Source of the DNA: an uncultured Oscillospiraceae bacterium
GTDB taxonomy: Bacteria > Bacillota > Clostridia > Oscillospirales > Oscillospiraceae
Length of the DNA stretch: 64,000 bases
Assembly (NCBI GenBank): GCA_958423465.1
Contig: CATZRD010000006.1
Span: 1-64,000, forward strand
Direction of reading: 5' to 3'
Shown here: piece by piece, positions 7,993-16,357 of the stretch
Layout: each line of letters starts with the position of its first letter
Position numbering within the stretch: the first letter of the stretch is position 1
Translations under genes and position numbers: made by a program
The notes under the pieces: generated by a model
What the model was told of the DNA's origin: nothing
Database searches by the model: none
Seen by the model: only the letters and a program-made list of their open reading frames with translations

Positions 7993-9066
7993 ATGAACAG
8001 ACTGAAGCATCTGAAAAAGACCACCCGGGTGGACTTCCTGACCTACCTGGGGGTGATTCTGGCCTTCGCGGCGGTGACGCTCCTCCAGAGCATGGGGATG
8101 GTGGACCGCTCGGTGAGCGGTATGCTGGTCCCCATCTGCTGCTACGTCTCCATGGCGGTCTCCCTGAATCTGGTGGTAGGCATCTCCGGGGAGCTGAGCC
8201 TGGGCCACGCGGGCTTCATGAGCATCGGGGCCTTTTCCGGGGTCATCGCCGCCATGAGCCTTCAGAGCGCCATCCCTTCCGCCCCCCTCCGCCTGGCGGT
8301 GGCCATGGCGGTGGGCGCGCTCTTCGCCGCCGCGGCGGGGTTCGTGGTGGGCATCCCCGTGCTGCGGCTGCGGGGGGACTATCTGGCCATCGTGACCCTG
8401 GCCTTTGGGGAGATCATCAAGGAGCTCATCAACTGCCTGCTGGTGGGCTATGATGAGAACGGGCTGCATATCGCCCTGAACCTTACCGGCGGCGAGACCA
8501 TCGAGAGCCTGGCTCTGGCCCCCGGCGGCATCGCCATCATCAAGGGCGCCCAGGGAGCCACCGGCACGGAGAAGCTGGCCTCCTTCCCGGCGGGCTTTAT
8601 TCTGGTGATGCTCACCCTGATCATCGTGCTCAATCTGGTGCGCAGCCGGACGGGCCGGGCCATCATGGCCATCCGGGACAACCGCATCGCCGCCGAGAGC
8701 TGCGGCCTCAACGTCACCAAGTATAAGATGTTGGCCTTCGTGCTGTCCGCCGCTCTGGCCGGGGCGGCCGGGGCGCTGTACGGCCTGAACTACTCCAATC
8801 TCTCCGCCGGCAAGTTCGACTTCAACACCTCCATTCTGGTGCTGGTGTTCGTGGTGCTGGGGGGCCTGGGCTGCATCTGGGGCTCCGTCATCGCCGCCAC
8901 GGTGCTGTATGTGCTGCCGGAGGCCCTGCGGGGCTTCGCGGACTACCGGATGCTGGTGTATGCTGTGGTGCTGATCCTGGTGATGCTGGCCACCAACAGC
9001 CCCCAGGTGAAATCCCTGCTGGGCAGGCTCATCCCCAGACGGAAGGAGGCCGAGACCAATGGCTAA
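7993..9066 (+). CDS. livM: branched-chain amino acid ABC transporter permease LivM
   Basis: A 357-aa multi-pass permease. LNLVVGISGELSLGHAGFM (about residues 57-75) and the RAIMAIRDNRIAAESCGLN loop that couples to the ATPases are characteristic of LivM. ATG 7993 follows GAGGTGGCCGGG, which overlaps the end of livH. Its last 8 nt overlap livG, so the permease and ATPase subunits are translationally linked. Confidence 0.94.
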   Translation: MNRLKHLKKTTRVDFLTYLGVILAFAAVTLLQSMGMVDRSVSGMLVPICCYVSMAVSLNLVVGISGELSLGHAGFMSIGAFSGVIAAMSLQSAIPSAPLRLAVAMAVGALFAAAAGFVVGIPVLRLRGDYLAIVTLAFGEIIKELINCLLVGYDENGLHIALNLTGGETIESLALAPGGIAIIKGAQGATGTEKLASFPAGFILVMLTLIIVLNLVRSRTGRAIMAIRDNRIAAESCGLNVTKYKMLAFVLSAALAGAAGALYGLNYSNLSAGKFDFNTSILVLVFVVLGGLGCIWGSVIAATVLYVLPEALRGFADYRMLVYAVVLILVMLATNSPQVKSLLGRLIPRRKEAETNG

Positions 9067-9907
9067 GCAGTTTGAAAAGGGCAAAATGGTCCCCATGCCC
9101 ACCTACGCCATCATCCCGGAGCGGGACCTGGGCGCCACCCCGGTGCTGGAGGCCCGGCACCTGGGCATCGACTTCGGCGGCCTGCGGGCGGTGGACGATT
9201 TTAACCTGACCATCGGCCCCACGGAGATCGCCGGCCTCATCGGCCCCAACGGCGCGGGCAAGACCACGGTGTTCAACCTGCTGACCAAGGTGTACCAGCC
9301 CACCCGGGGCACCATCCTGCTGGACGGCATGGATACCTCCGGCAAGACCACCGCCCAGATCAACCGCATGGGCATCGCCCGCACCTTCCAGAACATCCGC
9401 CTTTTTGGCGAGCTGTCCGTGATCGACAACGTGAAGATCGGCCTCCACAACCAGCTGCAGTACTCCGCCCTCACCGGCGTGCTCCGGCTGCCGGGCTACT
9501 GGAAGCAGGAGAAGGCCTTCCGGGAGCGGGCCATGGACCTGCTGAGCCTCTTTGATATGCAGGATCTGGCGGACCACCAGGCCGGCTCCCTGCCCTACGG
9601 GGCCCAGCGGCGGCTGGAGATCGTCCGGGCCCTGGCCACCGATCCCAAGCTGCTGCTGCTGGACGAGCCGGCGGCGGGGATGAACCCCTCCGAGACCGGA
9701 GAACTGATGGAGAACATCGTGAAGATCCGGGACACCTTCCACATTGCCGTCATGCTCATTGAGCACGACATGAATCTGGTCATGGGCATCTGCGAGGGCA
9801 TCTGCGTGCTGAACTTCGGCCAGGTCATCGCCAAGGGCACCGCCGAGGAGATCCAGGCGGACCCGGTGGTCATCGAGGCCTATCTGGGCAAGAAGAAGGA
9901 GGGCTGA
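9059..9907 (+). CDS. livG: branched-chain amino acid ABC transporter ATP-binding protein LivG
   Basis: A 282-aa ATPase. Walker A is GPNGAGKTT (about residues 62-70), the signature is the LivG-type LPYGAQRRLEI in place of LSGGQ, Walker B is LLLLDEPAAGMNP, and the LivG C-terminal extension is present. The N-terminus is about 25 residues longer than usual (from MAKQFEKGK); ATG 9106 is a possible shorter start, but GGAAGGAGG before 9059 supports the longer form. It overlaps livM and ends 5 nt before livF. Confidence 0.94.
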   Translation: MAKQFEKGKMVPMPTYAIIPERDLGATPVLEARHLGIDFGGLRAVDDFNLTIGPTEIAGLIGPNGAGKTTVFNLLTKVYQPTRGTILLDGMDTSGKTTAQINRMGIARTFQNIRLFGELSVIDNVKIGLHNQLQYSALTGVLRLPGYWKQEKAFRERAMDLLSLFDMQDLADHQAGSLPYGAQRRLEIVRALATDPKLLLLDEPAAGMNPSETGELMENIVKIRDTFHIAVMLIEHDMNLVMGICEGICVLNFGQVIAKGTAEEIQADPVVIEAYLGKKKEG

Positions 9908-9912
9908 GACGT

Positions 9913-10614
9913 ATGCTGAAGGTCAACGACATCAACGTGTACTACGGCGCCATCCACGCCATCAAGGGCGTCTCCTTCGAGGTCAGGGACGGCGAGATCG
10001 TCACCCTGATCGGGGCCAACGGCGCGGGCAAGTCCACCATCCTGAACACCGTCTCCGGCCTGCTCCACTCCAAGACCGGCTCCATCGAGTTTCTGGACCG
10101 GTCCCTGGCGGGGATCCCCGCCCACAAGGTGGTGGAGCTGGGCCTGGCCCACGTTCCCGAGGGGCGGCGGGTGTTCCTCCAGATGACCGTGGAGGAGAAC
10201 CTGGAGATGGGGGCCTATACCCAGCCCAAGTCCACCGTGGCGCCGGGGCTGGAGCGGGTCTATGAGCAGTTCCCCCGGCTGAAGGAGCGGCGGCGGCAGA
10301 TCGCCGGGACCCTCTCCGGCGGCGAGCAGCAGATGCTGGCTATGGGCCGGGCCCTCATGTCCGGACCGAAGCTGCTGATGCTGGACGAGCCCTCCATGGG
10401 ACTGGCCCCCATCCTGGTGGAGCAGATCTTCACCATCATCCAGTCCCTCCACAGGGCGGGCACCACCATCCTGCTGGTGGAGCAGAACGCCCAGATGGCC
10501 CTCAGCGTGGCCGACCGGGGCTATGTGCTGGAGACGGGCAAGATCGTGTCCTCCGGCACCGGCAGGGAGCTTTTGAGCGACGAGACGGTGAAGAAGGCGT
10601 ACCTGGGCGGCTGA
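9913..10614 (+). CDS. livF: branched-chain amino acid ABC transporter ATP-binding protein LivF
   Basis: A 233-aa ATPase with Walker A GANGAGKS (about residues 35-42), signature LSGGEQQMLAMGRAL and Walker B LLMLDEPSMGL, all in LivF form. The ribosome binding site AAGGAGG lies in the last codons of livG. It closes the livJHMGF operon and is followed by a strong hairpin terminator. Substrates of the complex are inferred to be Leu, Ile and Val; related systems can also carry other amino acids or amides. Confidence 0.94.
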   Translation: MLKVNDINVYYGAIHAIKGVSFEVRDGEIVTLIGANGAGKSTILNTVSGLLHSKTGSIEFLDRSLAGIPAHKVVELGLAHVPEGRRVFLQMTVEENLEMGAYTQPKSTVAPGLERVYEQFPRLKERRRQIAGTLSGGEQQMLAMGRALMSGPKLLMLDEPSMGLAPILVEQIFTIIQSLHRAGTTILLVEQNAQMALSVADRGYVLETGKIVSSGTGRELLSDETVKKAYLGG

Positions 10615-10646
10615 CGCCCTGAACCGAACAGAAACAGCAGAAAAAG

Positions 10647-10686
10647 CGTCCCGCCTGCCGGAAAAGACCTTCCGGCAGGCGGGACG
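10647..10686. terminator. bidirectional terminator between livF and the PLP enzyme gene
   Basis: 16-bp perfect arms with an 8-nt loop, flanked by AAAAAG on one side and ATCATTTTG on the other, between convergent genes. Confidence 0.85.
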
Positions 10687-10710
10687 ATCATTTTGCTGGG
10701 AGATACTGGG

Positions 10711-11991
10711 TCACAGGGCCACAAGGCCGGCGTCGGCCAGCTTCTGCAGGGAGAGCAGGATGCCCAGCTTGGCGTGCTGCCAGGTGAGGCCCCCCTGAAA
10801 ATAGACGGCGTAGGGGGGGCGGATGGGGCCGTCGGCGCTCAGCTCGATGCTGCTGCCCTGGACGAAGGCCCCCGCCGCCATAATGACCTTGCTGTCATAG
10901 CCGGGCATATCCCAGGGCTCCGGGGTGGCGAAGCTGTCCACCGGCGCCGCCGCCTGGATGCCCCGGCAAAAGGCGCACATGGCCGCCTCGCTGCCCAGCT
11001 CCACCGCCTGGATGATGTCACTGTGGGGCTCCGAGGCGGTGGGGACGCAGCGAAAGCCCAGCTCCTCATAGAGATTTGCGGCGAATACCGCGCCCTTCAA
11101 CGCTCCGGCGGTGACGGTGGGAGCCAGGAAGAAGCCCTGGTAGAAGGCGGGGAGGATGCCCAGGTTGGCCCCCACCTCCTGACCCAGCCCCGGGGCGGAG
11201 AGCCGGTAGGCGCACCGGTCTACGCAGGCCCGGGTGCCGCAGATATACCCGCCGATGGGGGCCAGGCCTCCGCCGGGGTTCTTGATGAGGCTGCCCACCA
11301 CCATGTCGGCCCCCACGTCCGACGGCTCGATGATATCCACGAACTCGCCGTAGCAGTTGTCCACCATGCAGAGCACGTCGGGCTTTACGGACTTGCAGAA
11401 GGCGATCAGCTCCCCGATCTGCCGGACCGAGAAGGAGGGCCGGGTGGCGTAGCCCTTGCTGCGCTGGATGGTGATGAGCCGGGTCCTCTCGTTGATGGCC
11501 GCCCGGATGGCGTCGTAGTCAAAGGAGCCGTCGGGCAGAAGGTCCGCCTGCCGGTAGGTGACGCCGTACTCCGCCAGGGAGCAGGGGGAGGGGCGGATGC
11601 CGATGACCTCCTGAAGGGTGTCGTAGGGCAGGCCCACCGGGGAGAGCAGCTCGTCCCCCGGCAGCAGATTGGCGCTGAGAGCCACGGTGAGGGCGTGGGT
11701 GCCGCAGGTGATCTGGGGCCGCACCAGGGCGGCCTGGGTGTGGAACACGCTGGCGTAGACCTTTTCCAGCCGCTCCCGGCCGTCGTCGTCGTAGCCGTAG
11801 CCGGTGGTGGCGGCAAAGTGGTTGGCCCCCACGCGGTGGGCCTGCATGGCCTGGATCACCTTGGCCTGATTGTACTCCGCCACCTGATCGATGGCCTGAA
11901 AACGGTCCGCCAGCCGCTCGGCGGCCGCCTCGCCCCGGCGGTATACCTCCCGGCTGACGCCCAGGGATTCATAGATCGGGAAAAGCTCCAT
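10711..11991 (-). CDS. PLP-dependent methionine gamma-lyase-like / aluminium-resistance family protein (YnbB type)
   Basis: A 426-aa cytoplasmic fold-type I PLP enzyme. The pattern from HFAATTGYGYDDDGRE, through RPQITCGTHAL, to the PLP lysine in GSLIKNPGGGLAPIGGY is that of the Met_gamma_lyase/aluminium-resistance family (B. subtilis YnbB). The true substrate of this family is poorly established; a C-S lyase role is inferred from fold similarity, and aluminium resistance is historical naming. It is monocistronic, with its own promoter and a ~100-nt GC-rich leader, and is divergent from the OLE RNA gene. Confidence 0.85.
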   Translation of the reverse strand: MELFPIYESLGVSREVYRRGEAAAERLADRFQAIDQVAEYNQAKVIQAMQAHRVGANHFAATTGYGYDDDGRERLEKVYASVFHTQAALVRPQITCGTHALTVALSANLLPGDELLSPVGLPYDTLQEVIGIRPSPCSLAEYGVTYRQADLLPDGSFDYDAIRAAINERTRLITIQRSKGYATRPSFSVRQIGELIAFCKSVKPDVLCMVDNCYGEFVDIIEPSDVGADMVVGSLIKNPGGGLAPIGGYICGTRACVDRCAYRLSAPGLGQEVGANLGILPAFYQGFFLAPTVTAGALKGAVFAANLYEELGFRCVPTASEPHSDIIQAVELGSEAAMCAFCRGIQAAAPVDSFATPEPWDMPGYDSKVIMAAGAFVQGSSIELSADGPIRPPYAVYFQGGLTWQHAKLGILLSLQKLADAGLVAL

Positions 11992-12098
11992 AGAAAAGCC
12001 TCCAAAGCATGAAAGATTGTGCGGCGGCAGGGCCTTCCCAGGGGAGAGGGAGGCCCGCCGCCTCCCCGCCGGAGCGGGGAGTTTGCCCTTCGGACAAC

Positions 12099-12127
12099 AA
12101 TATACTGGAGATCGCGGAAAATGTCAA
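12099..12127 (-). promoter_or_regulatory. sigma-A-type promoter of the YnbB-like gene
   Basis: TTGACA (12122-12127, minus) and TATATT (12099-12104) with a 17-nt spacer, close to consensus. The leader (about 12092-11992) can form CTCCCCGC/GCGGGGAG and a second GC-rich hairpin but has no T-run. Confidence 0.8.
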
Positions 12128-12192
12128 CACGGGCCGCCGGAGGAGGAAGTTGTGAACGACTTGTAAATATCCAAAACCGCATGAATATTTTC

Positions 12193-12221
12193 TTGATTAT
12201 TCAGGGAAACCGTGCTATACT
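12193..12221 (+). promoter_or_regulatory. promoter of the OLE RNA
   Basis: TTGATT (12193-12198) and TATACT (12216-12221), spacer 17 nt, with an extended -10 TGC just upstream. The predicted start near 12228 coincides with the 5' arm of the RNA's end-closing stem. Confidence 0.8.
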
Positions 12222-12227
12222 AAAAAC

Positions 12228-12886
12228 CGCCAAACGACGGCGCAGTATCCTAGTCAGATCTGCCGCTTCTGAAGAAGGGCCTAAAAATCCTTTTAAGGGC
12301 ATAGCTGTGAAACCCTTGGTGCCTGCTTCTTACGCCCAGTGGGGGGTGGGTGCTGAGTGGGAAGCGCGGTTTTCCGCGCTTGCGGAGGTAGGGCGTTCCC
12401 CAATGGCATGGGGAGGCCGACCCTGCCCCCGTGGAGACCTGTTTTTGTGCATGGGCGTACTCCCTAGCGGTACCGCGACCCGTGTACGGCTCAGGTTAGA
12501 AACCTGTATTGCGGTGCTACCCGGCCTGAGAGCCGTGAACGCTGTGTGCAGATGTAGCCTGCCTTGCGTGGGTATGGCGGATAGGAGAACAACCCGGTCT
12601 CCTCCCCGGCCAGGGAGGGGCCTGGATCGCTCCTTGAAACCCTGCCTGCAAAAGAGGCTAGGAAGCGGTCTGACTGCAGTGGAAAACACCTAGGCTGTCG
12701 TCATTGGGCAGATGAAGGATTGCAGTGCGGACTAAGTGGCAATCGGGTACCATGGTGGGTAACGCCGTGGCCTGGCGCTGAAAGGGAAACCGCCTGATCG
12801 GCAACGAGAGGCGCGCCCCGGGGAAATCCAACCCGTACCTAAGCCGTAAGATTTACTTCGTTTGCTGCCGGCGTTTGGCGTTTTTT
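12228..12886 (+). ncRNA. ole: OLE RNA (ornate large extremophilic RNA)
   Basis: A ~660-nt gene-free transcribed block. I identify it as OLE RNA from its size (the known RNAs are around 600-650 nt) and its exact position: upstream of oapA, dxs, tlyA/yqxC, nadK, argR and recN, the arrangement described for OLE loci. The 5' end (12228-12241) pairs with the 3' end (12867-12880) at 13 of 14 positions, directly before TTTTTT (12881-12886), so one stem both closes the molecule and acts as terminator. Local stems are visible, for example AAGCGCGG/CCGCGCTT with a UUUU loop (12362-12381) and a CCCCA/TGGGG stem near 12400. It lacks RNase P and tmRNA signatures. In other Firmicutes the RNA forms a membrane ribonucleoprotein with OapA linked to Mg2+, cold and alcohol stress. 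The family assignment has not been checked with a covariance model. Confidence 0.85.
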
Positions 12887-12896
12887 CACGATTGAC

Positions 12897-12939
12897 CCCG
12901 CCGCCCTCCTTCCCCCGGGAGAGAGGGGGGCGGGTTTTT
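12897..12939 (+). terminator. terminator between OLE RNA and oapA
   Basis: CCCGCC (12897-12902) pairs with GGCGGG (12929-12934), with further CCCTC/GAGGG pairing inside, followed by TTTTT. It is a second stop signal ~15 nt after the OLE end; oapA must be reached by readthrough or by a promoter I could not find. Confidence 0.65.
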
Positions 12940-13054
12940 GCGGGCGGGCCCTGAAAGAGGCCGCGTCCCGTTCCCGCGAAGGCGGTCTGCGCCGCCTCCG
13001 CGGACAGCGCGGTACAGAAAACGATTTTTGAAGGAAAAGAGAGGTCGATCATAC

Positions 13055-13645
13055 TTGGGCACACAGATGGGCCGGGAGGACGGCAAAAGCAGGGAGAAAA
13101 AGGGAGACAAACGGGAGAAAAAACCTGCCCGATGGCATTGGACCGTGCAGGTGGTGCTCATGTCCATGTCCCTGTCGGCGGTGATGAGCTTTCTCTCCGA
13201 CGAGGCGCTGGACGGGGCGGGGCTGCCTCTGGCGTTCCTGGTGCTGGCGCTGTTCATTCTGCTGGGCATCGTGTTCGATATCATCGGCGTGGCGGTGACG
13301 GCGGCGGACGAGCGGCCCTTCCACTCCATGGCCGCCCGAAAGACCCCCGGCGCCCGGCAGGCCATCGCCCTGATCCGCCGGGCCAACAAGGTCTCCAGCT
13401 TCTGCAACGACGTGGTGGGCGACATCTGCGGCATCATCAGCGGTTCCACCGCCGCCGTCATCGTTGCCCGGCTCCAGTCGTCCTTCGGCGTCCGCTCGGT
13501 GGTGGTGAGCCTGGTCATCACGGCCATGGTCTCCGGCCTGACCATCGGCGGCAAGGCCATGGGCAAGACCTTCGCCATCGACAGGAGCACCCAGGTGCTG
13601 CAGCTGGTGGGACGGGTCATGTACATCTTTTCCCGGAAAAAATGA
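13055..13645 (+). CDS. oapA: OLE-associated membrane protein OapA
   Basis: A 196-aa protein with a highly basic N-terminus (about 20 residues, Lys/Arg rich) and about four hydrophobic helices (near 29-47, 58-80, 118-138, 143-165). The segment FDIIGVAVTAADERPF followed by a basic loop and NKVSSFCNDVVGDICGIISG matches my recollection of the OapA family. OapA binds OLE RNA and brings it to the membrane. The start is uncertain: TTG 13055 is 11 nt after AGAGAGG, while ATG 13067 is too far from it. It lies between the OLE RNA and dxs, as at known OLE loci. Confidence 0.85.
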   Translation: MGTQMGREDGKSREKKGDKREKKPARWHWTVQVVLMSMSLSAVMSFLSDEALDGAGLPLAFLVLALFILLGIVFDIIGVAVTAADERPFHSMAARKTPGARQAIALIRRANKVSSFCNDVVGDICGIISGSTAAVIVARLQSSFGVRSVVVSLVITAMVSGLTIGGKAMGKTFAIDRSTQVLQLVGRVMYIFSRKK

Positions 13646-13701
13646 CGGCGGCGGGGCCCGCCTCCCCGGAGAGGCGGACCGTTTGGAGAGGTGGCGTTTT
13701 T

Positions 13702-15546
13702 TTGATCTTGGAGCGGATCGCGTCCCCGGAGGACGTGAAACGGTTGAATCAGCAGGAACTGGTCCTCCTCTGCCAGGAGCTGCGCCAGTTCCTGGTGGAG
13801 CAGGTATCCCGCACCGGCGGGCACCTGGCCTCCAACCTGGGGGCGGTGGAGCTGACGGTGGCCATCCACCGGGTATACGATACTGGCAGGGACCGGCTGG
13901 TATTCGACGTGGGACATCAGTGTTATGTCCATAAGGCCCTCACCGGACGGCGGGAGGGCTTTTCTTCTCTGCGTCAGTTCGGCGGGATGTCCGGCTTCCC
14001 CAAGCCGGAGGAGAGCGTCCACGACGCCTTTGTGGCGGGCCACGCCTCCAACTCTGTGTCCGTGGCCCTGGGCATGGCCCGGGCCCGCACCCTGGCGGGG
14101 GAGGATTACGCCGTGGCGGCCCTCATCGGGGACGGCGCCCTTACCGGCGGCCTGGCCTACGAGGGCCTCAACGACGCCGGAGCTTCCGGGGAGCCCCTGG
14201 TGGTGATCCTCAACGACAATGGTATGTCCATCGATCCCAACGTGGGGGGCGTGTCCACCCACCTGAGCCGGCTGCGGCTGCGGCCGGGGTACTACCGCTT
14301 TAAAAAGGGCTACCGCGCCCTGACCCAGCACATTCCCGGCGGGCGGCGGCTGTACCGCTTCACCCACCGGATCAAGACCAGCATCAAAAAGGCGATCTAC
14401 CCCTGCTCCATGTTCGAGGATATGGGCTTTACCTATCTGGGTCCGGTGGACGGCCACGACCTGGACCAGCTCATCACCACCCTGGCCTGGGCCCGGGAGC
14501 TGGGAGGGCCGGTGCTGATGCACGTGCGCACCCGGAAGGGGAAGGGCTACGGCCCCGCCGAGGCCCAGCCGGAGCGCTGCCACGGGGTTTCCCCCTTTGA
14601 CCCGGCGAAGGGCCCCTCCCTGAAGCGGGAGCGGGACTTCTCCTATGTGTTCGGTCACGAGCTGGTGGAGCTGGCAGGGATGGACAAGCGGCTCTGCGCC
14701 GTTACCGCCGCCATGGGGGACGGCACCGGCCTGCAGGAGTTTGCCGCCGCCTGGCCCAAGCGGTTTTTCGACGTGGGAATCGCCGAGGGCCACGCCGTGG
14801 CCATGGCGGCGGGTATGGCCAAGCAGGGCCTGCGTCCGGTGTTCGCCGTGTACTCCAGCTTTTTGCAGCGGGGGTTCGATATGCTGCTCCACGACGTGGC
14901 CCTCCAGGGCCTGCCGGTGGTGCTGGCGGTGGACCGCGCCGGTCTGGTGGGGGCCGACGGGCCCACCCACCACGGCTGTCAGGACGTGGCCTATCTCTCC
15001 CAGATCCCGGGGATGACGGTGCTGTGTCCCGCCGACTTCGCCCAGCTCCGCGCCATGCTGCGCCATGCCCTGACCATGGACGGCCCTGTGGCCCTGCGGT
15101 ATCCCCGGGGCGGGGAGGACCGGCAGTACCCGGCCTGGACCGGGGAGGCCGCCGCGGTGCTGCGGCCCGGCTGTGACGTGACATTGGCGTCCTACGGCCC
15201 CCTGGCCGGGGAGCTGCTGGACGCCGCGGAGGAGCTGGCGGCCCAGGGCATCCGGGCCCAGGTGGTGCTGCTCCACCGCATCGCCCCCCTGGACCCGGCT
15301 CCGGTGCTGAACGCCGCCCGGGAGACCGGACATCTTCTGGTGCTGGAGGACTGCGTGGAAAACGGCTCCGTGGGCCAGCAGCTTGCCGCCGCGGCGGCGG
15401 AGCGGGGGCTGGGCCTGAAAAGCGTCACCCTGCTGAATCTGAAAAACAGCTTTTTGGGCCAGGGCTCCGTGGCCCAGCTTCGCCGTCAGGCGGGGCTGGA
15501 CGCCGCCGGGGTGGTCCGGGCGGTAAAGGAGGTCCTTCATGGCTAA
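13702..15546 (+). CDS. dxs: 1-deoxy-D-xylulose-5-phosphate synthase
   Basis: A 614-aa thiamine-diphosphate enzyme that condenses pyruvate and glyceraldehyde 3-phosphate, the entry step of the MEP isoprenoid pathway. TGGHLASNLGAVELTVA near the N-terminus, the ThDP/Mg motif GDGALTGGLAYEGLN (from about residue 146) and DGPTHHGCQDVAYLSQIPGM in the pyrimidine-binding domain are diagnostic. TTG 13702 is preceded by GGAGAGG (13685-13691); the frame is open well upstream but overlaps oapA. Later MEP genes dxr and ispG are at 50.8 and 53.0 kb. tlyA overlaps its end by 8 nt. Confidence 0.96.
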   Translation: MILERIASPEDVKRLNQQELVLLCQELRQFLVEQVSRTGGHLASNLGAVELTVAIHRVYDTGRDRLVFDVGHQCYVHKALTGRREGFSSLRQFGGMSGFPKPEESVHDAFVAGHASNSVSVALGMARARTLAGEDYAVAALIGDGALTGGLAYEGLNDAGASGEPLVVILNDNGMSIDPNVGGVSTHLSRLRLRPGYYRFKKGYRALTQHIPGGRRLYRFTHRIKTSIKKAIYPCSMFEDMGFTYLGPVDGHDLDQLITTLAWARELGGPVLMHVRTRKGKGYGPAEAQPERCHGVSPFDPAKGPSLKRERDFSYVFGHELVELAGMDKRLCAVTAAMGDGTGLQEFAAAWPKRFFDVGIAEGHAVAMAAGMAKQGLRPVFAVYSSFLQRGFDMLLHDVALQGLPVVLAVDRAGLVGADGPTHHGCQDVAYLSQIPGMTVLCPADFAQLRAMLRHALTMDGPVALRYPRGGEDRQYPAWTGEAAAVLRPGCDVTLASYGPLAGELLDAAEELAAQGIRAQVVLLHRIAPLDPAPVLNAARETGHLLVLEDCVENGSVGQQLAAAAAERGLGLKSVTLLNLKNSFLGQGSVAQLRRQAGLDAAGVVRAVKEVLHG

Positions 15547-16357
15547 AAAGACGCGGCTGGATGTTCTCCTGGTGGAGCGGGGCCTCCAGGAGAGCCGCCA
15601 GAAGGCCCAGGCCGTCATCATGAGCGGTCAGGTCTATGTAAACGGCCAGCGGTGGGACAAGCCCGGCGCCGCCGTGGCGGAGGACGCTCCGGTGGAGATC
15701 CGGGGCGGGACCCTCCGGTATGTGAGCCGGGGGGGTCTGAAGCTGGAGAAGGCCATGGCGCTGTGGCCCATCCGCCTGGACGGGGCGGTGTGCATGGACG
15801 TGGGGGCCTCCACCGGGGGCTTCACCGACTGTATGCTGCAAAACGGGGCGGCCAGGGTCTACGCCGTGGACGTGGGCTATGGCCAGCTGGCCTGGAAGCT
15901 CCGGGAGGACAGCCGGGTGGTGTGCCTGGAGCGCACCAACGCCCGGTTCCTCAGCCACGAGATCATTCCGGAGGAGCCGGATTTCTCCTCGGTGGACGTG
16001 AGCTTCATCTCCCTGAAGCTGATTTTGCCCGCCGTCGCCTCGGTGCTGCGCCCCGGGGGACAGGCGGTGTGCCTCATCAAGCCCCAGTTCGAGGCGGGCC
16101 GGGAGAAGGTGGGCAAAAAGGGCGTGGTCCGGGACGGCGCCGTCCACCGGGAGGTGCTGGAGAATTTCCTGGGCCATGCAAAGGCCGCGGGCTTTACAGT
16201 TCTTGATCTGAGCTACTCTCCCATCCGGGGACCGGAGGGGAATATCGAGTATCTGGGCTACTTGGCGCTGGACGCCGGGGAGGAGAGGAGCTTTGACCTC
16301 GCGGCCCTGGTGGAGGCGTCCCACGCCGAGCTGGAGAAGGAGGGAGGGCCGGTATGA
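15539..16357 (+). CDS. tlyA: TlyA/YqxC-family RNA 2'-O-methyltransferase
   Basis: A 272-aa protein with an N-terminal S4 RNA-binding domain (about residues 4-65) and a FtsJ/RrmJ-type Rossmann methyltransferase domain with the SAM-binding motif DVGASTGGFTDC (about 83-94). Family members methylate ribose 2'-OH groups of rRNA; some are named haemolysins for historical reasons. A catalytic lysine is seen in CLIKPQFEAG. It overlaps dxs by 8 nt and nadK by 4 nt (ATGA), inside the conserved dxs-recN block. Confidence 0.93.
   Translation: MAKKTRLDVLLVERGLQESRQKAQAVIMSGQVYVNGQRWDKPGAAVAEDAPVEIRGGTLRYVSRGGLKLEKAMALWPIRLDGAVCMDVGASTGGFTDCMLQNGAARVYAVDVGYGQLAWKLREDSRVVCLERTNARFLSHEIIPEEPDFSSVDVSFISLKLILPAVASVLRPGGQAVCLIKPQFEAGREKVGKKGVVRDGAVHREVLENFLGHAKAAGFTVLDLSYSPIRGPEGNIEYLGYLALDAGEERSFDLAALVEASHAELEKEGGPV

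Noticed and set aside
12019..12693. 224-aa plus-strand ORF over the 5' half of the OLE region
   Set aside because: It starts in the divergent leader upstream of the promoter, lacks a ribosome binding site at its start and has the composition of a random frame; the block is better explained as structured RNA.
12228..12886. RNase P RNA, tmRNA, 6S RNA or group II intron
   Set aside because: The universal RNase P elements, the tmRNA ends and tag, and any intron-encoded protein are missing, and the size and gene context fit OLE RNA instead.
12886..15621. 911-aa minus-strand ORF opposite oapA and dxs
   Set aside because: A shadow of GC-rich coding sequence; it is rich in His/Gly/Arg low-complexity text while dxs and oapA on the other strand match known families.
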